From the NCBI GenBank assembly GCA_021029095.1, contig JAJOHG010000403.1, positions 1 through 22,458 on the forward strand: a DNA stretch of 22,458 nt. The letters are read 5' to 3'. Positions within the stretch are counted from its first letter, which is position 1. Every line of letters starts with the position of its first letter. Below the pieces are notes generated by a model. It made no database searches. It was not told where the DNA came from and saw nothing but the letters and a program-made list of their open reading frames with translations. This DNA is from Phellopilus nigrolimitatus. Its lineage: Eukaryota > Basidiomycota > Agaricomycetes > Hymenochaetales > Hymenochaetaceae. This document shows positions 1-8,847 of the stretch, piece after piece. The position numbers and the translations under genes are program-made.

Positions 1-272
1 TTTATTTTTTCTATCGGTACTTGTGGGATCTTCTACTAGTATTACCCTCGAAGTCAACTTTTGTGTTTTCCTCTGGTCCGGTTCGCATGTATGTATTTCG
101 CAAACAGGACGACTTTATATTTCTGCTCTTCAACTCTTTGGACATTGGTTGTCATCGCCCATTCTTAACGGAGCGCATCAACTCCGCATGCGCAGATGAA
201 GCTACGTCGAGCATCTGTACCTCTCTAATATGATATCGCGAAGACATGAGCGCCACGAAGCTCGAATGCTTA
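1..272. other. Left-edge intergenic sequence
   Basis: No coding frame here resembles a protein, and the short open frames are of chance length. The stretch ends at the TA dinucleotide (271-272) that flanks the inverted-repeat element starting at 273. It may be the end of a transcription unit lying outside the window, but nothing in the sequence decides that. Confidence 0.4.
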
Positions 273-1075
273 CAGTCATTCACCGGTCACTGGGACACCA
301 AATCGCCATCGCGAAACCTCAGCCAGATTTTTTCCCCTTTTTCACAAAACCAAAATGATTACAAGTAAACAGACTACTGTAGAACATCCTCGCAGAATTT
401 CCGTGGTAAAAAGTAAGGAGAAATGAAGAGGTAATGGCAAAAACAAAAAGCTGTGACGTTTTTTGCTCCTCAACCGCTCAATGGGACAGTAGTTTTCCCA
501 CGACCCTGACCACAATAGTAGAGTAAACTACGCGTGATACCGACCACCAGATGATATGGTAAGTGCATGTACTGGTAGCTACAGAGGTCCTCTTCGTTAA
601 TATGCTTCTAACCATGTATTTTTATTGTGCCAAGTAATTAAATTGTCTTCGAAGTATCTAGGACACCTATGGGACTTCTGTAACACCTGTGACCTGTTGA
701 TAGATAGTGCATATATACTGTCATTCTCAAGATAGCTTCAAATTCTCCTTCACATAATATCATGTTTATGTTTAGAACATATTCTCCTCTCATTATATGA
801 AAAAATAAGTGCTGGTTCAAGGGAGAAAAATGTGTGCGGAAGGCAGAATGTATTATGTCACACCAAGTTGCAGTTACCATTTTAGTACACTTTGACAGTA
901 TTTTGAGCATTTCTCAAGCAATACTGAGCCTGGCTGGCTCACACTTGGTAGACAGTACTTTAGTATGTATTGAAGCTCGAAATCGCAAAAATTAAATTAA
1001 AAAACGGTCGAGAAATGGGTGTTTAAGGCGGGTGTCCCATTGACCGGTGGTGTCCCATTGACCGGTGAATGACTG
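273..1075. mobile_element. Non-autonomous TIR element, pogo/Fot1 (Tc1/mariner)-like MITE
   Basis: The ends are inverted repeats of 28 bp: 273-300 matches the reverse complement of 1048-1075 at 27 of 28 positions, with one C/A difference at repeat position 18. Both ends start with CAGTCATTCACCGGTCA. A TA dinucleotide lies immediately outside each end (271-272 and 1076-1077). A CAGT terminus next to a TA target duplication is characteristic of pogo/Fot1-type Tc1/mariner elements, and this class assignment is inference. The ~750-bp interior has no transposase frame; its longest open frame (about 90 codons, minus strand) has no D,D-type catalytic pattern. It is therefore a non-autonomous element that needs a transposase in trans. 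The high identity of the ends suggests fairly recent activity. Confidence 0.8.
1031..1066 (+). repeat. Perfect 18-bp tandem duplication of the inner TIR
   Basis: The unit GGTGTCCCATTGACCGGT occurs at 1031-1048 and again at 1049-1066 with no differences. The second copy is part of the right terminal inverted repeat, so the inner part of that end is doubled while the left end has one copy. A looser match to the same core (TCAATGGGACA) lies inside the element at about 478-488, in left-end orientation. Confidence 0.9.
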
Positions 1076-1438
1076 TATTATAACCAGGCGCCAGCAGAGC
1101 GGTAGGCGTTGCCCCATGATCAAGTAGGAACAAACTTTTATTGCATTTCTACATTGGCCCACTACCTTATCAGCAAGGATTTAAATAGTGGTGTTTCAAC
1201 CTCTCAGTACAAGACGAAATAAATGAATCAAGGAGAGAAAAAATAAAGCAGCAAGCGGCCCTCAGCCCGAGACCGGGCGTCGTTAGAAATACTTAGTAAG
1301 TGGAACTCGATAACGACGCCTCCAGATCCCTGACGCGCAGCATGATCTCAAGTCAGAATAGATCACAAGTCGCATCTCTTCTTCAGCACATCCTTCTTCG
1401 CACCGATATATAAAGAGGCACGGCAGCGTTTGAGCTGA
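1076..1438. other. Intergenic, downstream of the coiled-coil gene
   Basis: No gene is supported here. The right side should contain the 3' untranslated region and polyadenylation region of the minus-strand gene that ends at 1439. I saw no unambiguous AATAAA signal in the right place and no RNA gene. Confidence 0.4.
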
Positions 1439-4400
1439 TCATGCGCAGTCGTGCCCCCCAAACGTCCTGCCAGTACCAGTACCAGCACTCTCGTCCGTGG
1501 GACTCGAGGAGGACAGCGCGCCAATGAAGGGCTCTTCATCCGCGAACGGACTGAAGCTCATCTTCGGCATGTCCAATCCTAGCCCGGCCTTCGTGCCAAG
1601 CGCTTCGCTTGCGTCCCAAAGATGCGGCAGGGCGGTGACAGAGTGTGCGTGTGGCAGTGCGGGCTTCGGTAACGGGGACGTCTGCAGGCTCGGGAGACGA
1701 TCAAGGCTCGCGTTCCCGGAGCCGCCGAGCACGCGCGCGAGACTCAGTTGCTCGCGTTCCATGGGTGTCGGCGCAAACGCGCGTGACGAGCCGAACCATG
1801 AGGAACTAAGCGAAAGCAGCGAGCTCGTTGTTCGGTGTGTCTGCGCCTGAGGGGACACGGTTTCTACGGAGGCGGAGACAGACGCGGGTGTGCCGAAGAC
1901 GGATGAAGATTCGGGTGTCGAGAGCGAAGCAGTTGAAGGCGTCGAAGAGGAACCTGCCGAACCAGATCCAGAGCCACGCGAGCGGGACAGGAACGCAGAG
2001 AACGAGCGCTCTTTGTCCTTAGAAAGACTGAACTCTTTCGCATCCGGGTTCAGGCCCTTCTCGCGCGCCTTTGCATCTCTGTCCTTAGACGAGGTGAACC
2101 AGCCGGAGCGGCGAGCAGTCGTGCTCGTGGTGGTCTCTCTGTGCTCAGAACCCGCCGAGAACATGTCATCCAACGCAGCCCGAGAGTCCGCAGAGTCTGA
2201 AACATACGGTCTAGCGGGGAATGTCGCGCGCTGGGTGTCCATGCGCAGCGAGCTCTGGCGCTCATGTACAGGTAAGTGGATCTCGAACGGATCGAATGGG
2301 TCAAATTCGCGCACAGAATCCGATGGCGACACAGGCGAAGTATCCGCGCCAGAACACGCGGAACCACGCAACGGAAAAACCGGTGGCTGGCCGACGTCTC
2401 CTGCGGAGCCGTTGCGGCGGTTCAACCAATTACGATCAAGAATGATGTCGTCCTCGGACTGAAAAGAGCGCGAAACGTCCATGCCTGCCGCGGGAACCGG
2501 CGAAACCGGAGAACCCGAGGTAACACCACCCATACCAAGCGACTCGAACAAGCTACTCGGGATAAGTAACTCGGACGTAGGTGAAATAAGTTCGGTTGTG
2601 GCGGGTTCGTTAAAGGGCGCAAAGGTACGTGAATGGGAGCTTCCGGGTGCATGAAGAGGGTTGACGTCTGAGTCGAAGATTGAGAAGCTTCTTGAGCTGT
2701 TGATCGAAGCCGGGATAGGGAGGACCGGTGACGACGTATGTCGACTTTGAACATCTGGAGGAGTAACAGTCAAAGGTGAGTCGGGCATGGACACAGCGAC
2801 AGGGGACGGCGGGAACATGTCCACCCTGTCAGAAGGTTTGCTTTCCATCTGTCTAGTCTGCAAAAGCGAGAGCGAGTGCCGCGTTCCAACCTTCACGCTG
2901 CCATTCCCATTCGGTATAAAAGCCTTCTCATCCTGGCGCTGACTCCGGTTCTGCTCTTGACTTTCACTCTGCCTATGCTTTCTAGCCTCCGCGTTAGCGT
3001 ACGCACACTTGAGCCGCTGCTCTTCTTCAAGTTCCTTCTCCTCTATTTCGCGCATGCGTCCAGCGAGCTGCGTAATTTCGTCCTCCACACCGCGGATCTC
3101 TGCGCGCTTCGCCTCGACCTCCACCTCGAGGTCTGCAGCGAGTGCACCAGCTTCGACGCCTGATGCGACAATTGCCGCACCCTGCGTCTCCATTTGCACG
3201 TGGAGCTCGCGCATCTCGCGCTCGAGACGCTCCGTGCGCGCGATCACGCCATCCCTCTCTGTACAAGCTGCCTTAAGTCGCTTCTCCGCGTCGCGGCGCG
3301 CGCCCTCTGCCGTGCGCTTCTGATCCTCGAGCGCCTTGGTCTGCGCCTTGAGCTCGGTTTTGGAAGTATCGTCGGCACGCTTCCTCGAACGCTGCTTCTC
3401 CAGCTCGTCGTTTAGCGCTGCTCTCGCAGATGCAGATGTTGAGTGAAAATCTGATAGTTGTGTGCGGAAATCAGAGAGAGCGGTTTGAGATGCAGTAATC
3501 TGCCGCAATATCTCGGCTATGAGCGGCGATGAGGCAAATAAAGACGTAGGAGAGCGTGCTGGAGAGATTGATGGCGATGTTACTGTAGAAGCCGGTACAG
3601 GTAACGATGCTGGTTTGATAGATCGAGCCTCCGTCGTGACAGGTAGCGTGGGCTGCACAAGTGGTGATGATGAGGTAATGGATAACGATGAGCCGATAGA
3701 GTCATTGAGATGATGGTGTGATTTTTCCGGCGTTGATAAATGTGCTCCTCCTTTCGTGTGTAGAGGTAGAGAGGCGGACTTGGGTAGAGGTGGAGGAGTT
3801 TGACTGCGATGGTGGGTGTGCCCATTCTGATGCGTAAACCGCTCGCGCGAGCGAAGCTTTGGACCTCGACGCTGACTATGATTAGTGTTGCCATTTGACG
3901 TGGAAGAAGTACCTGTAAGCGAATGCTTGAGGTGAGTGAAGAGTAGAGAGAGCATAAGGAAGGGTTCGTTCAGAAACGCACAATTTGGCACATCTGATCG
4001 ATCAAGAGCCTTTACTTCCAGAACGCCTGAAACTGTCCCGTCCACGTCATCTTTTGCGATAATTCCTGCATCTCTCCATAAGCCATTTAGATTCGCTGCC
4101 CAGAACCACATGCCAAAAGCGCCAATGAACCATGAATCTGAGATCAACGAGGCATAGGCACTGCATCCGTCATTCTTATCCACTCGTGCGGTTCCTTCAA
4201 CACGCTGTGTTCGATTGGCCAGCGATCGATTGGCTGGGGAGGAAACAACGGCGGCGATAGAAAGGATGCCGAGGGAGCGGAAGATATGCTTCGGGGTGCG
4301 CAGGGAGACAGAGGCGCGGCTTGCAAAGGGGAAGGGCGGAGACGCATATGCGCTGGTGGAACGTTGCTTGAGAAAATTGCTCTGACCCCGCCTCGAGCGG

Positions 4401-4796
4401 ACGTCAGGGCGTATGGCAGGGCTCGCTGACTCAAGTTCGTCCTGGGTATCGGTATCGTCGAGTCTACTGAGATGGTGTCGGAAGGCCTGCTCGGTGAGGA
4501 AAGCGCGGAAAGAGGTCTCCGAAGGGTTGGTCATGTACGCTGCAAAACCGAACACATTCAGCTTACATGTAAGGTGGAAAAAAAGACAAAAATAAGGGTA
4601 TGGGTTCGGGATGATAGACTGAGTGAATGCAGAAAAGCGGTGAACAAAACTGACCGAGGACAAGCAAGACAATAAAAACCACAACGACAGAGAACATAGA
4701 CCTAATTTCGAAAAGTGCAAACAACCTAGCGAGCGACGACGGCTCGAACGGACGGAAACTAGACATGACGGCGAGACTGCCGAGCGCAAAACCCAT
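1439..4796 (-). CDS. Large membrane-anchored coiled-coil protein, unknown function
   Basis: Best model: exon 1 4796-4655, exon 2 4539-3982, exon 3 3912-1439, giving about 1057 aa. The 115-bp first intron (GTCAGT..TTTTGCAG) joins in frame inside the hydrophobic run VVVVFIVLLVL-AYM. A 69-bp second intron (GTGCGT..TTACAG, 3981-3913) is itself open and could be retained; spliced out, it removes a hydrophobic stretch typical of a translated pyrimidine tract. The start is the first ATG in the exon-1 frame, but that frame is open upstream to about 5141, so another 5' exon is possible. The protein has a transmembrane helix near residues 34-50, two hydrophobic patches (about 134-150 and 180-198), a Ser/Pro-rich linker, a long Glu/Arg/Lys coiled coil (about 364-537), and a disordered Ser/Thr/Pro-rich C-terminal half. 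The N-terminal part reminds me of conserved agaricomycete hypothetical proteins. No enzymatic motif was recognised; it could be a membrane scaffold or tether. Confidence 0.7.
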
Positions 4797-7128
4797 AACG
4801 AGGAGGCGAGAAGCCTGACCGCTGACTTGGTTAGATGAGTGCGGGGTCTGAGCGGATGAAGTCAATTGCTGGGAAGACGTCGTCGCTGAAGTCGTTGACG
4901 ACGAGATTATTGTCGGAAATGTCGGGCGTCGTCGTCGGCGGGAGACGACGCCGACGTGATGGTTTTTGATGAAAGTACAAGTGAAGGTAGATGACCACCC
5001 CAAATCAAAAACGCTCGGCGTTCGCACGCTCCTTCTAAAACCGGACCCGTCGGCACCGAGATCAAGTTTGAAGCACAGTTGAGCAGACCATCCGATGCAC
5101 GTCGAAATCTGGCTAAGTACAAATAATAATGTGAACTCATTTCATTTCAATCTGACCTGCGACTGCCATTATTTATGTAAAGAGCTGTAAGCGCATTGTA
5201 GCATATTCCACCGCCAGAAACCGCCTCGATCATCTATATCTCGCTAACACGATTGATACATATTATATAATAATTTGGGTTCAGTGTCTAATACAAGCAA
5301 CAGACCTGTCAGACGACCGCAAAGCAGTTTTGCCTACTTTTTCACCTGTGTAAGAAGGCGTTTTATCCTTACTACCATGATCACGACAGCTCCCTTTTCT
5401 TTCGGACAACAAGAGGCTTAGAAAGGAAAGGGGGAAGGCAAAAAGAAGAAAATAAAAACATCACAAAAAACACGATAACCATCGAAATCATGTTGATCGC
5501 TCCCATCGCCCACACGACTTCTCAGCTCCCCTGCACATCTACTTATCTCCAATCCAATCCCTCCCTTCAGCATCTTGTTACATTTTCTACCTTTAAAATT
5601 ATGTGAAACCTCGCATCGAGCTGGAGTAACGTTGCACCGACAGTCTCCCGCAGATTCTGAAGAAGAACGCGGATATCGATTACATTGCCCTTATGATGAT
5701 GAGTGGATTATCAACGTGCATGTTTAACTCAAATACCTAAGGCTACTCGACATCAGATGTCCCAACATGCTGCACCGGTTATCGTGATTCTGCAACACGT
5801 CCCTAGTCATCTGGGATGATGTGCTCTCGCCAAACACCATCCTGTGTTGCGTCCGCGTTTCTAGTGCAAAAGAAGCATTATAGCGCCTCATAGCGTGCGC
5901 CCCGCAGCGCCGAGGCTTCCGCCGCCCATACACTTGTCCAACATAGGGGCAGATAAGATGGGTCACCCGACAGACTTACTCCTGTATCGCATGATCGACA
6001 CTTTCATATCAATCCTTGTTGGCTTCGGGAAGACATTACAGGAGATTATCCGGCCTCAACTCTTTTCGTTTCAAACCAAGTCCAATCGGGCGCTGATTTG
6101 CTGAGCCTTGATAGAGGTTCGACTTAGCAATCGTCCGTGAAAACCTTCTTCAATCAACTATCTTGTCACTGGTAATTCATGTATGTGGGTTTCTATCTCC
6201 ATTATGATCGAGCAAGTCCAGTCACTTACTTGCCATGCAGGTCAACATTGCTGAGTTTCAGAAAATGGCCATAAGCTTTACTAGGTGTCTCTCTTCCTCC
6301 CGAGAAAGCAGTTTCATTTCATGCACTCTGGAGGCTCCCTGGGTCGTTTAGCTCATCTAAAAATCGTACTCAAGCGATTTTTTTCTCGGCACTGCAACAT
6401 GCTATCATACCTCGCATTGTTAGGGCGCTGCTTCGGGGACTATGTGTTTAACCGCAACACGATTGGTAAGTGAAAGATTATCTGCTCGTCGACATCCTCG
6501 TCGACATCTTCAAGCCTGTCGTACCGACGCAACCCTTGTGTTTCTTTCCCGCCCTTCTCAAAGCCTGAGTTCTGTCGAGTTACAAGCCCCCTCTCCGGCC
6601 TCATTCACAGAGCTGGGTGTCGTAAAGAAGCAAAAAAGAAAAAGAAAAGAAAAGAAAGAAAGAAAACCCCCCCTATCTTGATACCAAACGGTCATGGTGG
6701 TTTTCGTGTCTGGCTGATCCGCGTCGTCCATTTCTCATGATAATTTTCTAATTTCTAGTCACTGTACCACGGCCCTACTGAGACTGAGACCAAGCGACGA
6801 GCTCCGTGAGCAAAATAACAGTTTTGATTGTATACCCATTCCGTCTCTCAAAATCAACGTATCTGATGAGTTTTCTGTCTTCCCTTCGTGAGCACAGCGA
6901 CCATGATCACTTCTGTAGGTCGGGTTTGTGTCTCTATATCAATGCCCTTAATCTTTGTTTCTTCTACTTGCGATGTCGTCTCCTCGTGAATCGCGCTTGA
7001 GCCGCCAGCGCAATGAATCAACGCCCCACTGGAACGGCCCACGCATTTTTGTGATTTAAGATCTTGGAAGCATGCCGAAGTACACTAGTGCTCCCTGTCG
7101 TCTCAGAGAAGGCACCGATTCCTCTTAA
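4797..7128. other. Gene-poor interval, no supported gene
   Basis: The left side (4797 to about 5150) is the leader and promoter of the minus-strand coiled-coil gene. Short open frames follow, for example 5724-5892 minus and 5895-6104 plus, but none has a recognisable family pattern or a convincing splice chain. A pure A/G tract occupies 6632-6666 and is followed by a run of seven C. Possible upstream exons of the membrane-protein locus at 7129 may lie in the last 200 bp, where an ATG at 7072 is in the same frame, but a TAA at 7126 interrupts it. No tRNA, rRNA or transposon end was seen. Confidence 0.45.
6632..6666 (+). repeat. Polypurine (A/G) tract
   Basis: This is a 35-nt uninterrupted purine run made of irregular AAAGA/AAAAGA units, followed directly by seven C (6667-6673). 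It is a simple-sequence tract that could form unusual DNA structure or act as a promoter poly(dA:dT)-type element. There is no adjacent start codon that would assign it to a gene. Confidence 0.75.
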
Positions 7129-7878
7129 TACCTGGAGTTTGGAGCCATTCAAAACGGACTCGATAAGTATCGACCCCTCATCTTGGTCTTTCCCTCGTAT
7201 TCGATTGAAATTACCTTCGCTGTTACAGTCGACTTTACGGCAGCGTCCCATTCATCTTAGCAGCAACCTGGACATTTTTCTGTCATTACTCCCCCAAACC
7301 CAGCCTCTACTATACCTACTACAACCTCGTCTAAAATTCCTCAGCCTACCAGCGCGGACACCCAGAGCTTGAGCCCTTTCAGCTCCAATTCGATCTCTGT
7401 GGCCACGACTCGACCCAGTGGCACGATTCCTCATCCATCCTCACAATAAAAAACATACCCAGAAACATACATCACCATCGTTTGTCTATCGACGGGTCTG
7501 GCGCTTTGCTTATGCATCGCTCTATTCTCGCGAATGTCATTTCGCCTCAAGGCTCATGGTTCCCTCATACACCTTATTCTCTGGAGAGCTCTCTTTTATG
7601 CTCGCATCATTCGCAAGTACTGTCTTGGCGAGCAGGAGCTTAATAGAAGCTCTGGAGGTGAAATGAGATCCGTGAGCGAAAGAATTAGCACAGCATCGAG
7701 CGAACAGACCACAGCGTCCGGATCAATGAATGCTGAAAAACAGACTCTGACGGAATCTATGCCTCTAACCGACGAGCACCTAGGAGTGGCTAACAGAAGA
7801 AGTAACGTCGAGGAACCACAAAATAGCTTGCACGAAGGCCCTCCAGGTGCCTCGCCCTCGAATGACGCTTCGGATTAA
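7129..7878 (+). CDS. Possible single-pass membrane protein, intron-split or decayed
   Basis: One frame stays open for 750 nt except for TAG at 7258-7260 and TAA at 7447-7449. Its parts follow a sensible order. First comes a beta-strand-like segment (YLEFGAIQNG, then IEITFAVTVDF), then a Ser/Thr/Pro-rich stalk (about 7270-7440). A transmembrane helix follows (ITIVCLSTGLALCLCIALF, about 7471-7530), with a basic stop-transfer SRMSFRLK, and then a polar Glu/Ser-rich tail ending at TAA 7876. This resembles the abundant basidiomycete proteins with an extracellular sandwich, stalk, one helix and polar tail. Both stops could be removed by short introns (about 7213-7260 and 7407-7453), but the donors are weak (GTTACA, GTGGCA). 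So it is either a real gene with introns or a pseudogene. A PPSY motif near 8128-8139 in another frame could belong to a longer tail. Confidence 0.4.
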
Positions 7879-8847
7879 GCTACCTCACCTGAACTTCCTA
7901 TCTCCGATCACGAAACCGCCCAAGATTCCCCCAATGAAGAAAAAAGTGCAACTGTTCCCACCTTTCGAGGAGATTATTTTCTATTATTACGCCATATTCA
8001 CAATCTCCAAGCCCAGTCACCGACTTGCAAATACGTCAGCAGCGATTAGGCGGTCGCACGTCGTTTCTGGGATATGAGCTGTGGCATGAGGGAGATATGA
8101 TTGACGAAGCGTAAAGCGGAAATGTCCGGTCCGCCGTCCTATTCGGAGGATGAGGAAAACCGGCCTGTAGGTATGCATGTAAGCCTGAAGCTTGAATGCA
8201 AATTAATCAGAGGAATTCGTACTTCGCTCATGAGATCGTATTATAATGCTCACTCCTCAATAAATCAGAACCTTCTAAGGGGCGTTCAGTGCATCTCAGA
8301 CCTTTCTCCACTTCGTCACGTCTTTGCACCAATCTTTTCGCAAAACACAACGAAATCCGACCCTTGCTATCAAGATGTTTTCCGCGTGAAATGTTTCCTC
8401 TCGACGACTCTAAGCAGATAAGTTATCGCATTTATTTCAGTTGTATTATGTTATATTACTTCATTTTTTGAGATGAATTTGGACGGCATTCTAACTCGAT
8501 CTTTTATAAGTATGATAGTAACACGCAGGCGCATGTAGTCGAAGCCATGCTTTTTCCATAAATAGCCAAAAATCACGAATGGGCTCTTTCTTTGGTGACA
8601 TGCGCATTTTCTTAACACTTAAAGTTATAATCTGCCACCGTGCATATTACTATTATGTAAGACCCAGAAGTACTTCTCTTCTGTCTACAAAATGTCATTC
8701 TATCAAGATACACCCCGAATGATTCGATACAAATGAATGTGAAGCATGAGATGTCGTCGGTCAACAAAGAAATGCAATAGAAATCCGCTTCCGCTTATTT
8801 GTATTCACCAACCGTAAATCCGTTCAAAGACGCAGAAGTAATAGACA
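7879..8847. other. Intergenic with no supported gene
   Basis: The first 250 bp contain open fragments, including the PPSYSEDEE-encoding stretch near 8128, that might be tail exons of the membrane-protein locus to the left, but I could not build a chain. The remainder is AT-rich and stop-dense, and its right end is the 3' region of the ELL gene that terminates at 8848. Confidence 0.4.

Noticed and set aside
638..910. 90-codon minus-strand frame inside the inverted-repeat element
   Set aside because: No DDE/D transposase or DNA-binding motif is visible and the length is within chance for this AT-rich stretch.
1890..2462. 190-codon plus-strand open frame
   Set aside because: It lies antisense to the Ser/Pro-rich tail of the coiled-coil gene and has no family pattern or promoter of its own.
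4540..4789. Extension of the coiled-coil protein upstream in the same frame through 4540-4789
   Set aside because: It starts at a non-ATG codon and reads through the 115-bp intron and out of frame across exon 1. The spliced alternative gives a coherent transmembrane helix.
5724..5892. Minus-strand frame beginning with ATG at 5892
   Set aside because: About 55 codons with no recognisable family, no splice continuation and no conserved motif; chance length.
6112..6130. tRNA B-box-like GGTTCGACTT
   Set aside because: It lacks the trailing CC, and no acceptor stem, A-box or cloverleaf could be drawn around it.
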